Below, piece after piece: positions 8,413 to 16,278 of a stretch of 46,504 bases of DNA. This DNA is from an uncultured Bacteroidota bacterium (GTDB taxonomy: Bacteria; Bacteroidota; Bacteroidia; Chitinophagales; Chitinophagaceae). The notes under the pieces were generated by a model. The model had not been told where the DNA came from, searched no databases, and saw only the letters and a program-made list of their open reading frames with translations. Every line of letters starts with the position of its first letter. Position 1 is the first letter of the stretch. Position numbers and translations under genes: made by a program. The stretch lies in assembly GCA_903875055.1 (NCBI GenBank), contig CAIQUX010000059.1:1-46504 (forward strand), in the 5' to 3' direction.

Positions 8413-9599
8413 CCTAAGAGTTCTATTATTTTTTCGGCAATATCACGGGCAACTTCATTTTTTGTCTTTAGTTCGTACTTGGTTTCCTTCCCATTTTTTT
8501 CAAAAATACTTATTTTATTGGTGTCATGAGAAAATCCGGCACCTTGGTCATTCAATGAATTCAGTACAATGGCATCCGCATTTTTTTCCTTCAGTTTACC
8601 TAACGCATATTCCTTTTCATTATTGCTTTCAAGTGCAAAACCAATCAGTAGTTGCCCATTCTTCTTGATAGAACCAAGGTGCTTTAAAATGTCGTCAGTC
8701 TTTTTTAGTGATATTGTAAAATCATTCTCTCTCTTCTTGATTTTGACGGCAGACACCTCATTTGGCGTATAATCGGCTATAGCTGCACTCATGACGGCAA
8801 TGTTCATGGAAGGAAACAGGTCGCTACATATTTTGTACATCTGATGTGCACTCACGACATTGGTCGTGGTAATATTTGAATGGCTTGCCCGCAGATGAGT
8901 CGGCCCAAGGACGAGTTGTACGTTGCATCCTTTTCCTGCCAGCGCTTCGGCTATGGCGATGCCCATTTTTCCCGTGCTGTAATTGCCGATAAAACGAACG
9001 GGATCAAGGTTCTCAAACGTTGGTCCGGCCGTTACCAAGGCCGAATATCCGCTCAGTTGCTGACTTTCTTGAAAAAAGGTCATAAGATGATTAAATAATG
9101 ATTCCGGTTCAGCCATGCGACCCATGCCAATCAATCCACTGGCAAGTTCACCGTGTTCAGCAGGTATTATAGTATGCCCGAAAGAAGTAATCGTTTTCAT
9201 ATTTTTTTGTGTTGCAGGATGATGCCACATGTCTTCATCCATGGCAGGGGCAATCAAAACAGGGCAGACAGACGATAGATATACCGAAAGCAACAAATTG
9301 TCGCAGAGCCCGTGAGCCATTTTTGCAATTGTGTTGCAGGAAGCAGGTGCTATCAACATGACATCAGCCCAACGACCGAGAGCAACATGGTTGGCCCATG
9401 AATTTCCTGAGGCCATTTCTACCAGGACCTCATTTTTTGTGAGCGTACTTAATACGAGTGGCGATACGAATGTGGCAGCCGAAGGAGTCAGGACTACTTT
9501 TACTTCTGCACCTGCTTTAATGCAGAAGCGTGCCAAAATAGGGATTTTATATGCCGCAATACTGCCTGACGCAGCAATGAGTATCTTTTTTCCTTTCAT
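8409..9599 (-). CDS. coaBC: Phosphopantothenoylcysteine decarboxylase / phosphopantothenate-cysteine ligase
   Basis: 396 aa, bifunctional. The N-terminal flavoprotein half (CoaC, about 1-180) decarboxylates phosphopantothenoylcysteine; the C-terminal half (CoaB, about 185-396) makes that substrate from phosphopantothenate and cysteine. Both are steps of coenzyme A synthesis. Visible motifs: ASGSIAAYK at the start (FMN phosphate), NHVALGRWADVMLIAPASCN with the catalytic His, and PAMDEDMW (the PxMNxxMW motif with Asp for Asn). In CoaB, TAGPTFENLDPVRFIGN, STGKMG and a KIKKRE lysine segment are present. It overlaps the PorD-like gene by ATGA. Upstream lies the hotdog gene, 37 bases away. Confidence 0.96.
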   Translation of the reverse strand: MKGKKILIAASGSIAAYKIPILARFCIKAGAEVKVVLTPSAATFVSPLVLSTLTKNEVLVEMASGNSWANHVALGRWADVMLIAPASCNTIAKMAHGLCDNLLLSVYLSSVCPVLIAPAMDEDMWHHPATQKNMKTITSFGHTIIPAEHGELASGLIGMGRMAEPESLFNHLMTFFQESQQLSGYSALVTAGPTFENLDPVRFIGNYSTGKMGIAIAEALAGKGCNVQLVLGPTHLRASHSNITTTNVVSAHQMYKICSDLFPSMNIAVMSAAIADYTPNEVSAVKIKKRENDFTISLKKTDDILKHLGSIKKNGQLLIGFALESNNEKEYALGKLKEKNADAIVLNSLNDQGAGFSHDTNKISIFEKNGKETKYELKTKNEVARDIAEKIIELLG

Positions 9600-9636
9600 T
9601 GTTCACAAAGATGCGATATTTTCAATTAAAAAAATA

Positions 9637-10074
9637 TCATGAATTTGATTCTGGACGCTTCGTCGAGGTCACGAACCATTCAAAATCTCCAGTCATGACT
9701 ACTTCATGTTGAGCATTGTATAATTTAACAGCAATAGTGAGTAGTACTTTATGTTTGTAAAGCAAGGTTGATGAAATTTCAGCAACATTTGTTCCTTCAA
9801 ATACAGCAGTAGAATGAATAGTGCCATCACCCATCTTGCGGTATTTTACTGATGAAGAACGCAGAATAGGGATTGTCTGGTCAGCAATGTCAGTGAAATT
9901 GGTGTACAAATAATAACCACTTGTTATTTCAGCTAGTGCAAACAATGCTGATCCGTGCACCGACCCGAGATGGTTGACGACATGTTCACTTGCCTCAAGT
10001 TGAAGCAAATAAGTTGGCAAATCAGATAATCTGATTCCATTTCGTTTTGTAAACGACAGACTAAGAACCTCCAT
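9637..10074 (-). CDS. Hotdog-fold protein, PaaI/DUF4442-like thioesterase
   Basis: 145 aa, about the size of a single hotdog domain. The segment VVNHLGSVHGSALFALAEIT is the central helix with the HGxxxxxLAE signature of PaaI-like and DUF4442 acyl-CoA thioesterases. Later strands include SSVKYRKMGDGTIHSTAVF and KVLLTIAVKLYN. It has no signal peptide. It sits between rpoZ and coaBC, where homologous clusters do not usually carry it; a role in acyl-CoA hydrolysis near the CoA synthesis gene is tempting but unproven. Substrate unknown. Confidence 0.75.
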   Translation of the reverse strand: MEVLSLSFTKRNGIRLSDLPTYLLQLEASEHVVNHLGSVHGSALFALAEITSGYYLYTNFTDIADQTIPILRSSSVKYRKMGDGTIHSTAVFEGTNVAEISSTLLYKHKVLLTIAVKLYNAQHEVVMTGDFEWFVTSTKRPESNS

Positions 10075-10158
10075 TAGTGATAGGATTAAAGGTAAATAGT
10101 TTATGCGATATGGAGGGAGGGAGGGAAGATAAATATCTAAGATAAGGACCTGAAGTTT

Positions 10159-10488
10159 TTATTCATCTCTTTTTCTGAAGAAAATCTTATCGTTCAGCAA
10201 TTCATGCGTGGCCTGAATCGCGGGATTAGCCATACGCTCATAGAAACGAGAGATTTCAATTTGTTCTTTGTTTTCACTGATTTCCTCAAGATTGTCGTTC
10301 AGACTGCCGAATTCTTCTAATTTGCGATGTAATTCGTCCTTGATCTTGGTGTTGATCTGATTAGCGCGTTTGGCAGTAATAGCTATTGACTCATAAAGAT
10401 TGCCTGTTTTAGCCTCAATCAACTTTAAATCGCGGGCCTCAATAGAAGGATTTGTGGTGTTAATCAACAATTTTTTTGTTTGTGTCAT
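10159..10488 (-). CDS. rpoZ: RNA polymerase omega subunit, Rpb6-like Bacteroidota form
   Basis: 109 aa. The core is EAKTGNLYESIAITAKRANQI, which corresponds to the omega/Rpb6 helix that binds the beta-prime C-terminus (the family pattern is a stretch such as YeaVviaakRArqi). The C-terminal half is charged and ends NPAIQATHELLNDKIFF. Bacteroidota omega proteins are diverged and are often annotated only as an RPB6 homologue. The ATG overlaps the bamD stop (ATGA), the arrangement seen in this phylum, which supports the call. It is transcribed from the bamD promoter. Confidence 0.78.
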   Translation of the reverse strand: MTQTKKLLINTTNPSIEARDLKLIEAKTGNLYESIAITAKRANQINTKIKDELHRKLEEFGSLNDNLEEISENKEQIEISRFYERMANPAIQATHELLNDKIFFRKRDE

Positions 10489-11288
10489 TTGTCAGCTATT
10501 TTTTTTAAGGACGCCAAAGATAGTGTATTTATCCTTTCTACTTCACTTCGAAAGGTGCTTTTTGGATATTTTCTCACAAACTCGTTGTATTCGGTTAGAA
10601 TCTGATTGAACCTGGCTTCCTGTTTTTCGGGAACGCTGTTCTTAGCATAAGTATATTTGGCCTTTATCATCATGAAGTGATAATAATCAACATTCTTGGA
10701 ATCCGGGTATTTTCGGATAATCTGTTCGAAAGCCACTGATGCCGCTTTGTACTCGCCTATCTTGTAATAAAGGTCGGCTCCATAGGTGTCTTTAATTTCC
10801 AACTTGGTTCTAGATTCATCAATCAGGTTATTGGCTTCTTTTACATGTTCCGATTCAGGATGATTATTGACAAAGGATTGAAGTTCGCCGATTGATTTAA
10901 TGGTGTTTGATTGGTCAAGTGTGTATTCGGGTGAAATTTTATAGAGACAAAGACTGTTCAGGAATTGACATTCCTCAGATTTCGGTGAGTTGGGAAACAA
11001 GTCGGCAAAGTTCTTAAAATGATAAGATGCGGCAAGATATTCCTTGTTATTGTAAAATGTGAAGGCGTATTTGTAATAAATACTTTCGAAATTCTTGGTT
11101 CCCTTATACACCGTCAGAAGCTCTTCATATAGTTGATTTGCCTTTGTCCATTGTTTCTTGTCGTAATATTCATCAGCCTTGGTGAGCTTGTAAGGGAAGT
11201 CTTTGCTTTTCTGTACTTTTTCAAAATTGCTCTTACAAGAGCAAAAAAGACTGACAAGGGTAATAAAGAGAATAATTGATTGTTTCAT
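10485..11288 (-). CDS. bamD: Outer membrane assembly lipoprotein BamD
   Basis: 267 aa. A lipoprotein of the BAM complex that helps fold beta-barrel proteins into the outer membrane. It has a lipoprotein signal (MKQSIILFITLVSLFCSC, Cys18) and then tetratricopeptide-like repeats, including ADEYYDKKQWTKANQLYEEL, AFTFYNNKEYLAASYHFKNF and IGEYKAASVAFEQIIRKYP. Length and order match BamD/YfiO. The start is the ATG at 11288, four codons inside the open frame, because it opens the signal peptide directly. A near-perfect promoter lies at 11298-11327. It leads the cluster bamD-rpoZ, and probably the hotdog and coaBC genes as well. Confidence 0.92.
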   Translation of the reverse strand: MKQSIILFITLVSLFCSCKSNFEKVQKSKDFPYKLTKADEYYDKKQWTKANQLYEELLTVYKGTKNFESIYYKYAFTFYNNKEYLAASYHFKNFADLFPNSPKSEECQFLNSLCLYKISPEYTLDQSNTIKSIGELQSFVNNHPESEHVKEANNLIDESRTKLEIKDTYGADLYYKIGEYKAASVAFEQIIRKYPDSKNVDYYHFMMIKAKYTYAKNSVPEKQEARFNQILTEYNEFVRKYPKSTFRSEVERINTLSLASLKKIADK

Positions 11289-11297
11289 TGAGGGGGG

Positions 11298-11327
11298 CAA
11301 ATATAATACCTAGGACTGATAGCTCAA
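11298..11327 (-). promoter_or_regulatory. Promoter of the bamD-rpoZ unit
   Basis: Minus strand TTG (11327-11325), 19 bases, TATATTTG (11305-11298). An exact Bacteroidota promoter, nine bases before the bamD ATG. Confidence 0.8.
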
Positions 11328-11483
11328 TTAAAGAAATGTTATAATTGCGTTTTGAATACAATAAGCAAGTCATTGAGGCAAAGAGGATATTCTAAATTAT
11401 TATTAATTCACGAAGATTACTGTAAACGTCATCTACGCATAGGCAATAAGCTGTATTCAGTCATTTTGTCCTGAAAACTATTC

Positions 11484-11513
11484 TTGGCAAAAAAGTTGCA
11501 AGTAGTACATTTG
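11484..11513 (+). promoter_or_regulatory. Promoter of grpE-dnaJ
   Basis: TTG (11484-11486), 19 bases, TACATTTG (11506-11513), 23 bases before the grpE ATG. It is divergent from the bamD promoter. No CIRCE-type inverted repeat was seen nearby, so the heat-shock control is not visible. Confidence 0.8.
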
Positions 11514-11536
11514 CAAACTAAAAATTAGAAATAACA

Positions 11537-12109
11537 ATGGCTGAGACTATAAAAGAAACAATAAATGAAGAAGAATTAGTGCCAAATCTGAATTCAGATG
11601 ATAATGTGGCAGGAACCTTGCATTTGAGTGAAGAAATGACAAATGAAGATGAATTAGGGAAGGCACAAAGCGAGGCTGCGGAATGGAAAGACAAGTATAT
11701 GCGTCTTTTTGCGGAGTTTGATAACTTCAAGAAGCGTTCTTTTAAAGAGAAGATGGAAGTGATTCAAACCGGTGGTAAAGATGTGATGATGAGTATGTTA
11801 GATGTACTTGATGATTCCATTCGTGCTGAGAAGCAAATGGAAACAGCCACGGATATTCAGGCAGTAAAAGAAGGTATGAACCTTGTCTTCAATAAATTAA
11901 AAAATGCTTTGCAACAAAAAGGGCTGAAGGCATTTGATAGTATCGGTCATGAATTTGATGTCGAAAAGCACGAGGCTGTGACAGAAATTCCGGCTCCTAC
12001 GGCCGCTATGGAAGGTAAGGTGATCGATGAACTGCATAAGGGTTATGTTCTCAATGATAAACTAATCCGTCATGCAAAGGTCGTAGTAGGAAAGGCGCCG
12101 AATGCCTGA
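11537..12109 (+). CDS. grpE: Nucleotide exchange factor GrpE
   Basis: 190 aa. Releases ADP from DnaK and so resets the Hsp70 cycle; cytoplasmic. The acidic, disordered N-terminus (residues 1-40) is followed by the long dimer helix WKDKYMRLFAEFDNFKKRSF and the C-terminal beta domain (EHEAVTEIP-type segment, then GKVIDELHKGYVLNDKLIRH and AKVVVGKAP). This final block is the GrpE signature. dnaJ follows 67 bases downstream on the same strand; dnaK itself is not in the window. The promoter is at 11484-11513. Confidence 0.96.
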   Translation: MAETIKETINEEELVPNLNSDDNVAGTLHLSEEMTNEDELGKAQSEAAEWKDKYMRLFAEFDNFKKRSFKEKMEVIQTGGKDVMMSMLDVLDDSIRAEKQMETATDIQAVKEGMNLVFNKLKNALQQKGLKAFDSIGHEFDVEKHEAVTEIPAPTAAMEGKVIDELHKGYVLNDKLIRHAKVVVGKAPNA

Positions 12110-12176
12110 ATGAGAACTATGAAACGTTTTTTCAATAAAAAGTAAAGGCCGTCTTAAAAACAGCTATCGATAAAAA

Positions 12177-13331
12177 ATGAAAAGAGATTTTTACGAAATA
12201 TTAGGAGTGAGTAAAGGCGCATCGGCCGATGAAATCAAGAAAGCTTACCGTAAGGTGGCCATGCAGTTTCATCCCGATAGGAATCCTGGCGATAAATCAG
12301 CTGAAGATAAGTTCAAAGAGGCAGCCGAGGCATACGAAGTGTTAAGTGATGCAGATAAAAAGGCGCGTTACGACCAGTTCGGTCACGCAGGCGTGGGTGG
12401 CGCATCAAGTGGTGGCGGATTTGGCGGCGGCGGTATGCGTATGGAAGATATCTTCTCAAATTTCGGTGATGTGTTCGGAGAAAGTTTCTTTGGCGGGGGT
12501 GGTGGTCAACGTGGTGGTGGTCGGTCAAGAGGCACTGGAGCCAGAGGGTCTAACCTGCGTGTGAAAGTGAAACTTAATTATGAGGAGCTCTTAAAAGGTG
12601 CGCATAAAACCATCAAGGTAAAAAAATATGTCAAGTGTGATACCTGCAGCGGAAATGGAGCCAAAGACAAATCATCCATTCAAACCTGCGGAACCTGCGG
12701 AGGAAGCGGACAGGTTCGTAAAGTGACCAGTACATTCCTAGGGCAGATGCAAACAGTAGCCACTTGTCCGACTTGTAACGGTGACGGAACCATGATTGCC
12801 AACAAATGTACTTCCTGTAAAGGCGAGGGACGGGTGTATGGTGAAGAAACGATCAGTATTGATATACCGGCAGGCGTGCAGGAAGGTATGCAATTGAGTG
12901 TAAGCGGTAAAGGAAATGTAGGTGAACGCAATGGGTACCCGGGGGATCTATTGGTAGTCATTGAAGAAGAAAAACATCCAGAGCTTATACGTGAAGGTTT
13001 GAATGTACTTTATGAATTACATCTTTCGTTTCCTGATGCCGTGATGGGATTGGAGTTCGAGGTGCCGACTATTACTGGAAAAGCAAAAATTAAAATTCCT
13101 GCCGGAACACAGGCAGGCAAAATACTTAGATTAAAAGGTAAAGGATTCCCAAGCGTAAACAGCTACGATAAAGGTGACCAACTGATCAATATCAATGTAT
13201 GGACGCCGCAACATCTAAGCAGTGAGGAAAAGACGATGCTGGAAAAAATGAAGTCGTCTCCTAATTTTAAACCTGATATTACCCGATCGGACAAGAGTTT
13301 CTTTGATAAGATAAGAGAGGCATTTAGTTAG
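12177..13331 (+). CDS. dnaJ: Chaperone protein DnaJ
   Basis: 384 aa. Type I Hsp40 that delivers unfolded proteins to DnaK and stimulates its ATPase. The J domain spans 1-70 with HPD at residues 32-34. A Gly-rich linker (about 78-120) follows. The zinc centre has four CxxCxGxG repeats: [24 protein letters not shown] and CTSCKGEG. The two C-terminal substrate-binding barrels contain [19 protein letters not shown] and [19 protein letters not shown]. All parts are intact. It is in an operon with grpE. Confidence 0.97.
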   Translation: MKRDFYEILGVSKGASADEIKKAYRKVAMQFHPDRNPGDKSAEDKFKEAAEAYEVLSDADKKARYDQFGHAGVGGASSGGGFGGGGMRMEDIFSNFGDVFGESFFGGGGGQRGGGRSRGTGARGSNLRVKVKLNYEELLKGAHKTIKVKKYVKCDTCSGNGAKDKSSIQTCGTCGGSGQVRKVTSTFLGQMQTVATCPTCNGDGTMIANKCTSCKGEGRVYGEETISIDIPAGVQEGMQLSVSGKGNVGERNGYPGDLLVVIEEEKHPELIREGLNVLYELHLSFPDAVMGLEFEVPTITGKAKIKIPAGTQAGKILRLKGKGFPSVNSYDKGDQLININVWTPQHLSSEEKTMLEKMKSSPNFKPDITRSDKSFFDKIREAFS

Positions 13332-13434
13332 TAGAAACTTTAAAGGTTCTTGTTAATGGGCAAAATAGTTGCTTGTTGGGTTTGATTTTTCACATCTGGT
13401 TTTCTATCTTGCGAATTCATCAAACTTCAATCAT

Positions 13435-13920
13435 ATGCATATTCATTCTTATGTGCTGTTCATAGCGGCATTGGTTCCCTTATTAGTCGGTTTTGTCTGG
13501 TATAATCCAAAGGTCTTCGGTAATGCCTGGATGAAATCAATCGGAGCAACACCCGAATCTTTGCAGGGTGGTAATATGGCCCTGATTTTAGGACTTTGCT
13601 ATTTATTCGCTTTAATGTTGGCAGCATCATTGATGCCTATTGTCATTCACCAGTTTGCATTCGGTTCAGTATTTCAAGGTGATGAGTCGACAGAATCTGC
13701 CGCTTACATGAAGAATTTTTATGAAACGTATGGTACGCGATTCAGGACGTTCAAGCATGGCGCTTTACATGGTACCATCTCTGCATTGTTTATTGCATTG
13801 CCACTGATTGGAACCAATGCCTTATTTGAGCGTAAAGGATTCAAATACATTGCCATCCATGTGGGTTATTGGGTAGTAACATTGGCCCTGATGGGCGGTG
13901 TCATTTGTCAGTTCTCTTGA
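13435..13920 (+). CDS. DUF1761 integral membrane protein
   Basis: 161 aa with four hydrophobic segments: VLFIAALVPLLVGFVWY, LILGLCYLFALMLAASLMP, GTISALFIALPLIG and VGYWVVTLALMGGVI. The pattern VGFVWYNPKVFGNAWM early in the protein is typical of DUF1761. Function unknown. The frame is open from 13369, but the ATG at 13435 (MHIHSYVLF) is preferred because the extra residues precede the first membrane helix without similarity. It is about 100 bases after dnaJ and may have its own promoter. A bidirectional terminator follows. Confidence 0.8.
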   Translation: MHIHSYVLFIAALVPLLVGFVWYNPKVFGNAWMKSIGATPESLQGGNMALILGLCYLFALMLAASLMPIVIHQFAFGSVFQGDESTESAAYMKNFYETYGTRFRTFKHGALHGTISALFIALPLIGTNALFERKGFKYIAIHVGYWVVTLALMGGVICQFS

Positions 13921-13943
13921 TTTGATATGACTTGATATTAATT

Positions 13944-13976
13944 AAAATAGGCTTGTCAAATCGACAAGCCTATTTT
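13944..13976. terminator. Bidirectional terminator between convergent genes
   Basis: Perfect 14-bp stem (13944-13957 and 13963-13976) with loop AAATC. Ts follow on the plus strand and As flank the other side, so it can stop both the DUF1761 transcript and read-through from the right. The minus-strand gene ends at 13978, directly beside it. Confidence 0.9.
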
Positions 13977-13977
13977 T

Positions 13978-16167
13978 TTAGAATGTAGCTAATCCGTTTT
14001 CCTGCATCTGAATCTTGAAGGCTTTCAAAAATAACGCGCCCATATTTTTGTGCGGAGGAACATAGTCGTTGAAAAGGTCTTGCAGTTGTGGGGTTTTCAT
14101 TTGTGCACTTAATCCGTTCCAATATTCAATCCAGTTGACATCTTGCCCGGCTAGGATTAATTTATGTAAGTCGCTTAGTATCGGATCGTTTATACGCATA
14201 GATCCGGTTTGTTTACTTGATATGATATGAGCGTCCTCCGAATGTTCTAGTATGGTCGATAGATTATGATAACCTCCACACGAACCAAGAATAATGATTT
14301 TGTTCGTGGCACTTAGATGCGACATTGTGGTGGATAAATGATAACTATGCCCTCTGTGCACTATGATAGAAGGGCTGATTTTATTTTTGTCCAGATAATC
14401 GCAAAGAGAGCGTTGAGCATCTTCGTCCAGTGGTTCCGCCAATGGCAAATTGGCATAGACGGTCATCGGTTTGCCTTTGATTGAAGTCAGTGTGAGCCAC
14501 TTGTCGTTTTTGACAGATTTCCATTCGTCGGCTTTGAAAATGGCCTGGAAACTTGCGAACGAATTCATACCATCCTCGTCACCATAAAAGAAAACCTGTT
14601 CTACCACTGCGCCACTATCGTTGGTCAAATTACGGAATGGGATAAAAGTAATCGGTGGTACTCTCAGCTGTTTCTGCAAATCGTCATTAGAAGCATCAGG
14701 ATTGATAGCTGAATTACACAGCGTATGCAGAAGGAAATAAATTATCAATCCGCGTTTGTTGTTTTCTTTATAAACCCTTTCATAATTCGCTTCGACTTCA
14801 CCTAAGAGGTAATCAAGCACATTGGGGTCGTTGATACTGCCGAACGAGTCAGCTACATCGACCGCATCTTCCAAATCAGTTTCTGTGTTCTTGTCAATAT
14901 TCTTGACAAATTTGGCCATCAGCATATTTCGGTTTTCTTCGTCGATGGTGGCGATAAATTCATCGAGCTTGTTATAACCGGCACACATGCGTATGAAGGT
15001 TCTGAATTTATCCATATTCAGATCTTGTAAAAAAGCATCACCTTTCATAGGGGCCATTTTGACAAGCATTCTGTTAAAGGTTCCTACAAACGTACTAGTA
15101 TAAATTTCATCGCTACAAAGTACCATGAGGAAGTACATTTCTTTCGGGGTGAGATTTTCAAGGCATTTGAAACGCACAGGGTCTGTTGATTCATGCAGTT
15201 CATTCATGACACGTACATATTCCAAAGCCTGCATTTTCGATTCGCGGTCAAGGATTTTTTTTGTAAGAAGATTGGGTTTCATCCGTTGCTTCATCAGACT
15301 TTTAAAATAAAGCTCAGGAACTTCCGTCACTGCATTCACATCGTTGATGGACATTGAACCATTTCTCAAATCTTCGAGATACACAATCGCTTTTAAGGGA
15401 GTTTTTGACCTGTCAGCTATTTCGACAATCTGTTTGACCAAAGGGTCCTTACATCGCCTCACGATAGCACGTTCTAATGATGTGCTGTTTGCATACGTAA
15501 GGATTAGATTAGGTTGCTGGGGGGCGATATGTGCCATCATATCCTCTGCTGCGGGAAGGTCTTTATACTCTCGCAGTTTTTTAAACATCTCATCGGGGTA
15601 TAATCTTACCATGTTCGTGTAGATAACTGAGATGGCAGTGCTGTTTTCCTTGAACATGGGCATCAGGTTATAAAATGAACGGCTGAAATTTGAATTGATA
15701 TCATCCAGAATGTCACCACCGATTTCACGTTTCCTGATCAGAGTTTCAAAATTATCCACAGTGTTTTTATATAGTTCCGCATCGACTTTCCCATTAGCCT
15801 GATCAAAAGTGAATTCTTTGATAGCGGTTTGTAATTCAGTGAGGTAACCTATCTTTTTGAAATGATCCAGAGGTAGATTTTCAATGATGTTCTGCAACTG
15901 ATCCACATGTCGAATCAAGGCGTCAGTCAGTTTGTCGCTGGATGCGGTATCGTTCTTGATGGTGATGTTGCCATCCTTCTTATGGTCAAATTCATCGGCT
16001 GCTTGTTGAATCTTGTCTATTTTATCGTGCCATAACTGACGATTGATGGGTACCGGTGTCCATAATTCTGTCGAAGTCCAAGGGTCTTTTTTTTCCCTTT
16101 TTTCTTTTTGTGAAAAGGAAGAGAAAGGAAACAGCAACACGGCTATGACAATAAGGTATACTTTCAT
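13978..16167 (-). CDS. Secreted unknown protein with a possible caspase-like C-terminal domain
   Basis: 729 aa. An N-terminal signal peptide (MKVYLIVIAVLLFPFSSFSQ) sends it to the periplasm or beyond; no sorting domain is seen. Residues about 30-500 are mostly helical and may be HEAT-like or TPR-like; I recognise no family there. The C-terminal part has a hydrophobic strand ending in a His cluster, IIVHRGHSYH (His604, His607, His610). After about 15 residues comes a second hydrophobic strand ending in Cys, KIIILGSCGGY (Cys630). A strand-His-Gly-His then strand-Cys-Gly layout is what clan CD peptidases (caspase, gingipain, CHAT) show, but the His-Cys spacing is shorter than usual. The protease call is therefore inference. 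It has its own promoter element at 16186-16193 and lies 111 bases after the MBL-rhodanese gene. Confidence 0.7.
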   Translation of the reverse strand: MKVYLIVIAVLLFPFSSFSQKEKREKKDPWTSTELWTPVPINRQLWHDKIDKIQQAADEFDHKKDGNITIKNDTASSDKLTDALIRHVDQLQNIIENLPLDHFKKIGYLTELQTAIKEFTFDQANGKVDAELYKNTVDNFETLIRKREIGGDILDDINSNFSRSFYNLMPMFKENSTAISVIYTNMVRLYPDEMFKKLREYKDLPAAEDMMAHIAPQQPNLILTYANSTSLERAIVRRCKDPLVKQIVEIADRSKTPLKAIVYLEDLRNGSMSINDVNAVTEVPELYFKSLMKQRMKPNLLTKKILDRESKMQALEYVRVMNELHESTDPVRFKCLENLTPKEMYFLMVLCSDEIYTSTFVGTFNRMLVKMAPMKGDAFLQDLNMDKFRTFIRMCAGYNKLDEFIATIDEENRNMLMAKFVKNIDKNTETDLEDAVDVADSFGSINDPNVLDYLLGEVEANYERVYKENNKRGLIIYFLLHTLCNSAINPDASNDDLQKQLRVPPITFIPFRNLTNDSGAVVEQVFFYGDEDGMNSFASFQAIFKADEWKSVKNDKWLTLTSIKGKPMTVYANLPLAEPLDEDAQRSLCDYLDKNKISPSIIVHRGHSYHLSTTMSHLSATNKIIILGSCGGYHNLSTILEHSEDAHIISSKQTGSMRINDPILSDLHKLILAGQDVNWIEYWNGLSAQMKTPQLQDLFNDYVPPHKNMGALFLKAFKIQMQENGLATF

Positions 16168-16185
16168 ATAGTAGGGGAAGTGTAG

Positions 16186-16193
16186 CAAATGTA
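16186..16193 (-). promoter_or_regulatory. -7 element for the 13978-16167 gene
   Basis: TACATTTG on the minus strand, 18 bases before the ATG at 16167. No TTG at the expected -33 distance. It supports the chosen start because it lies within the longer open frame. Confidence 0.55.
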
Positions 16194-16278
16194 AAAACAA
16201 ATAAACAATTACTATTCTGTTAAGTTTACTTTAACGCAGATGCTTCTCGAACTGTGTGTTGGAGACATGTTTGATTGC

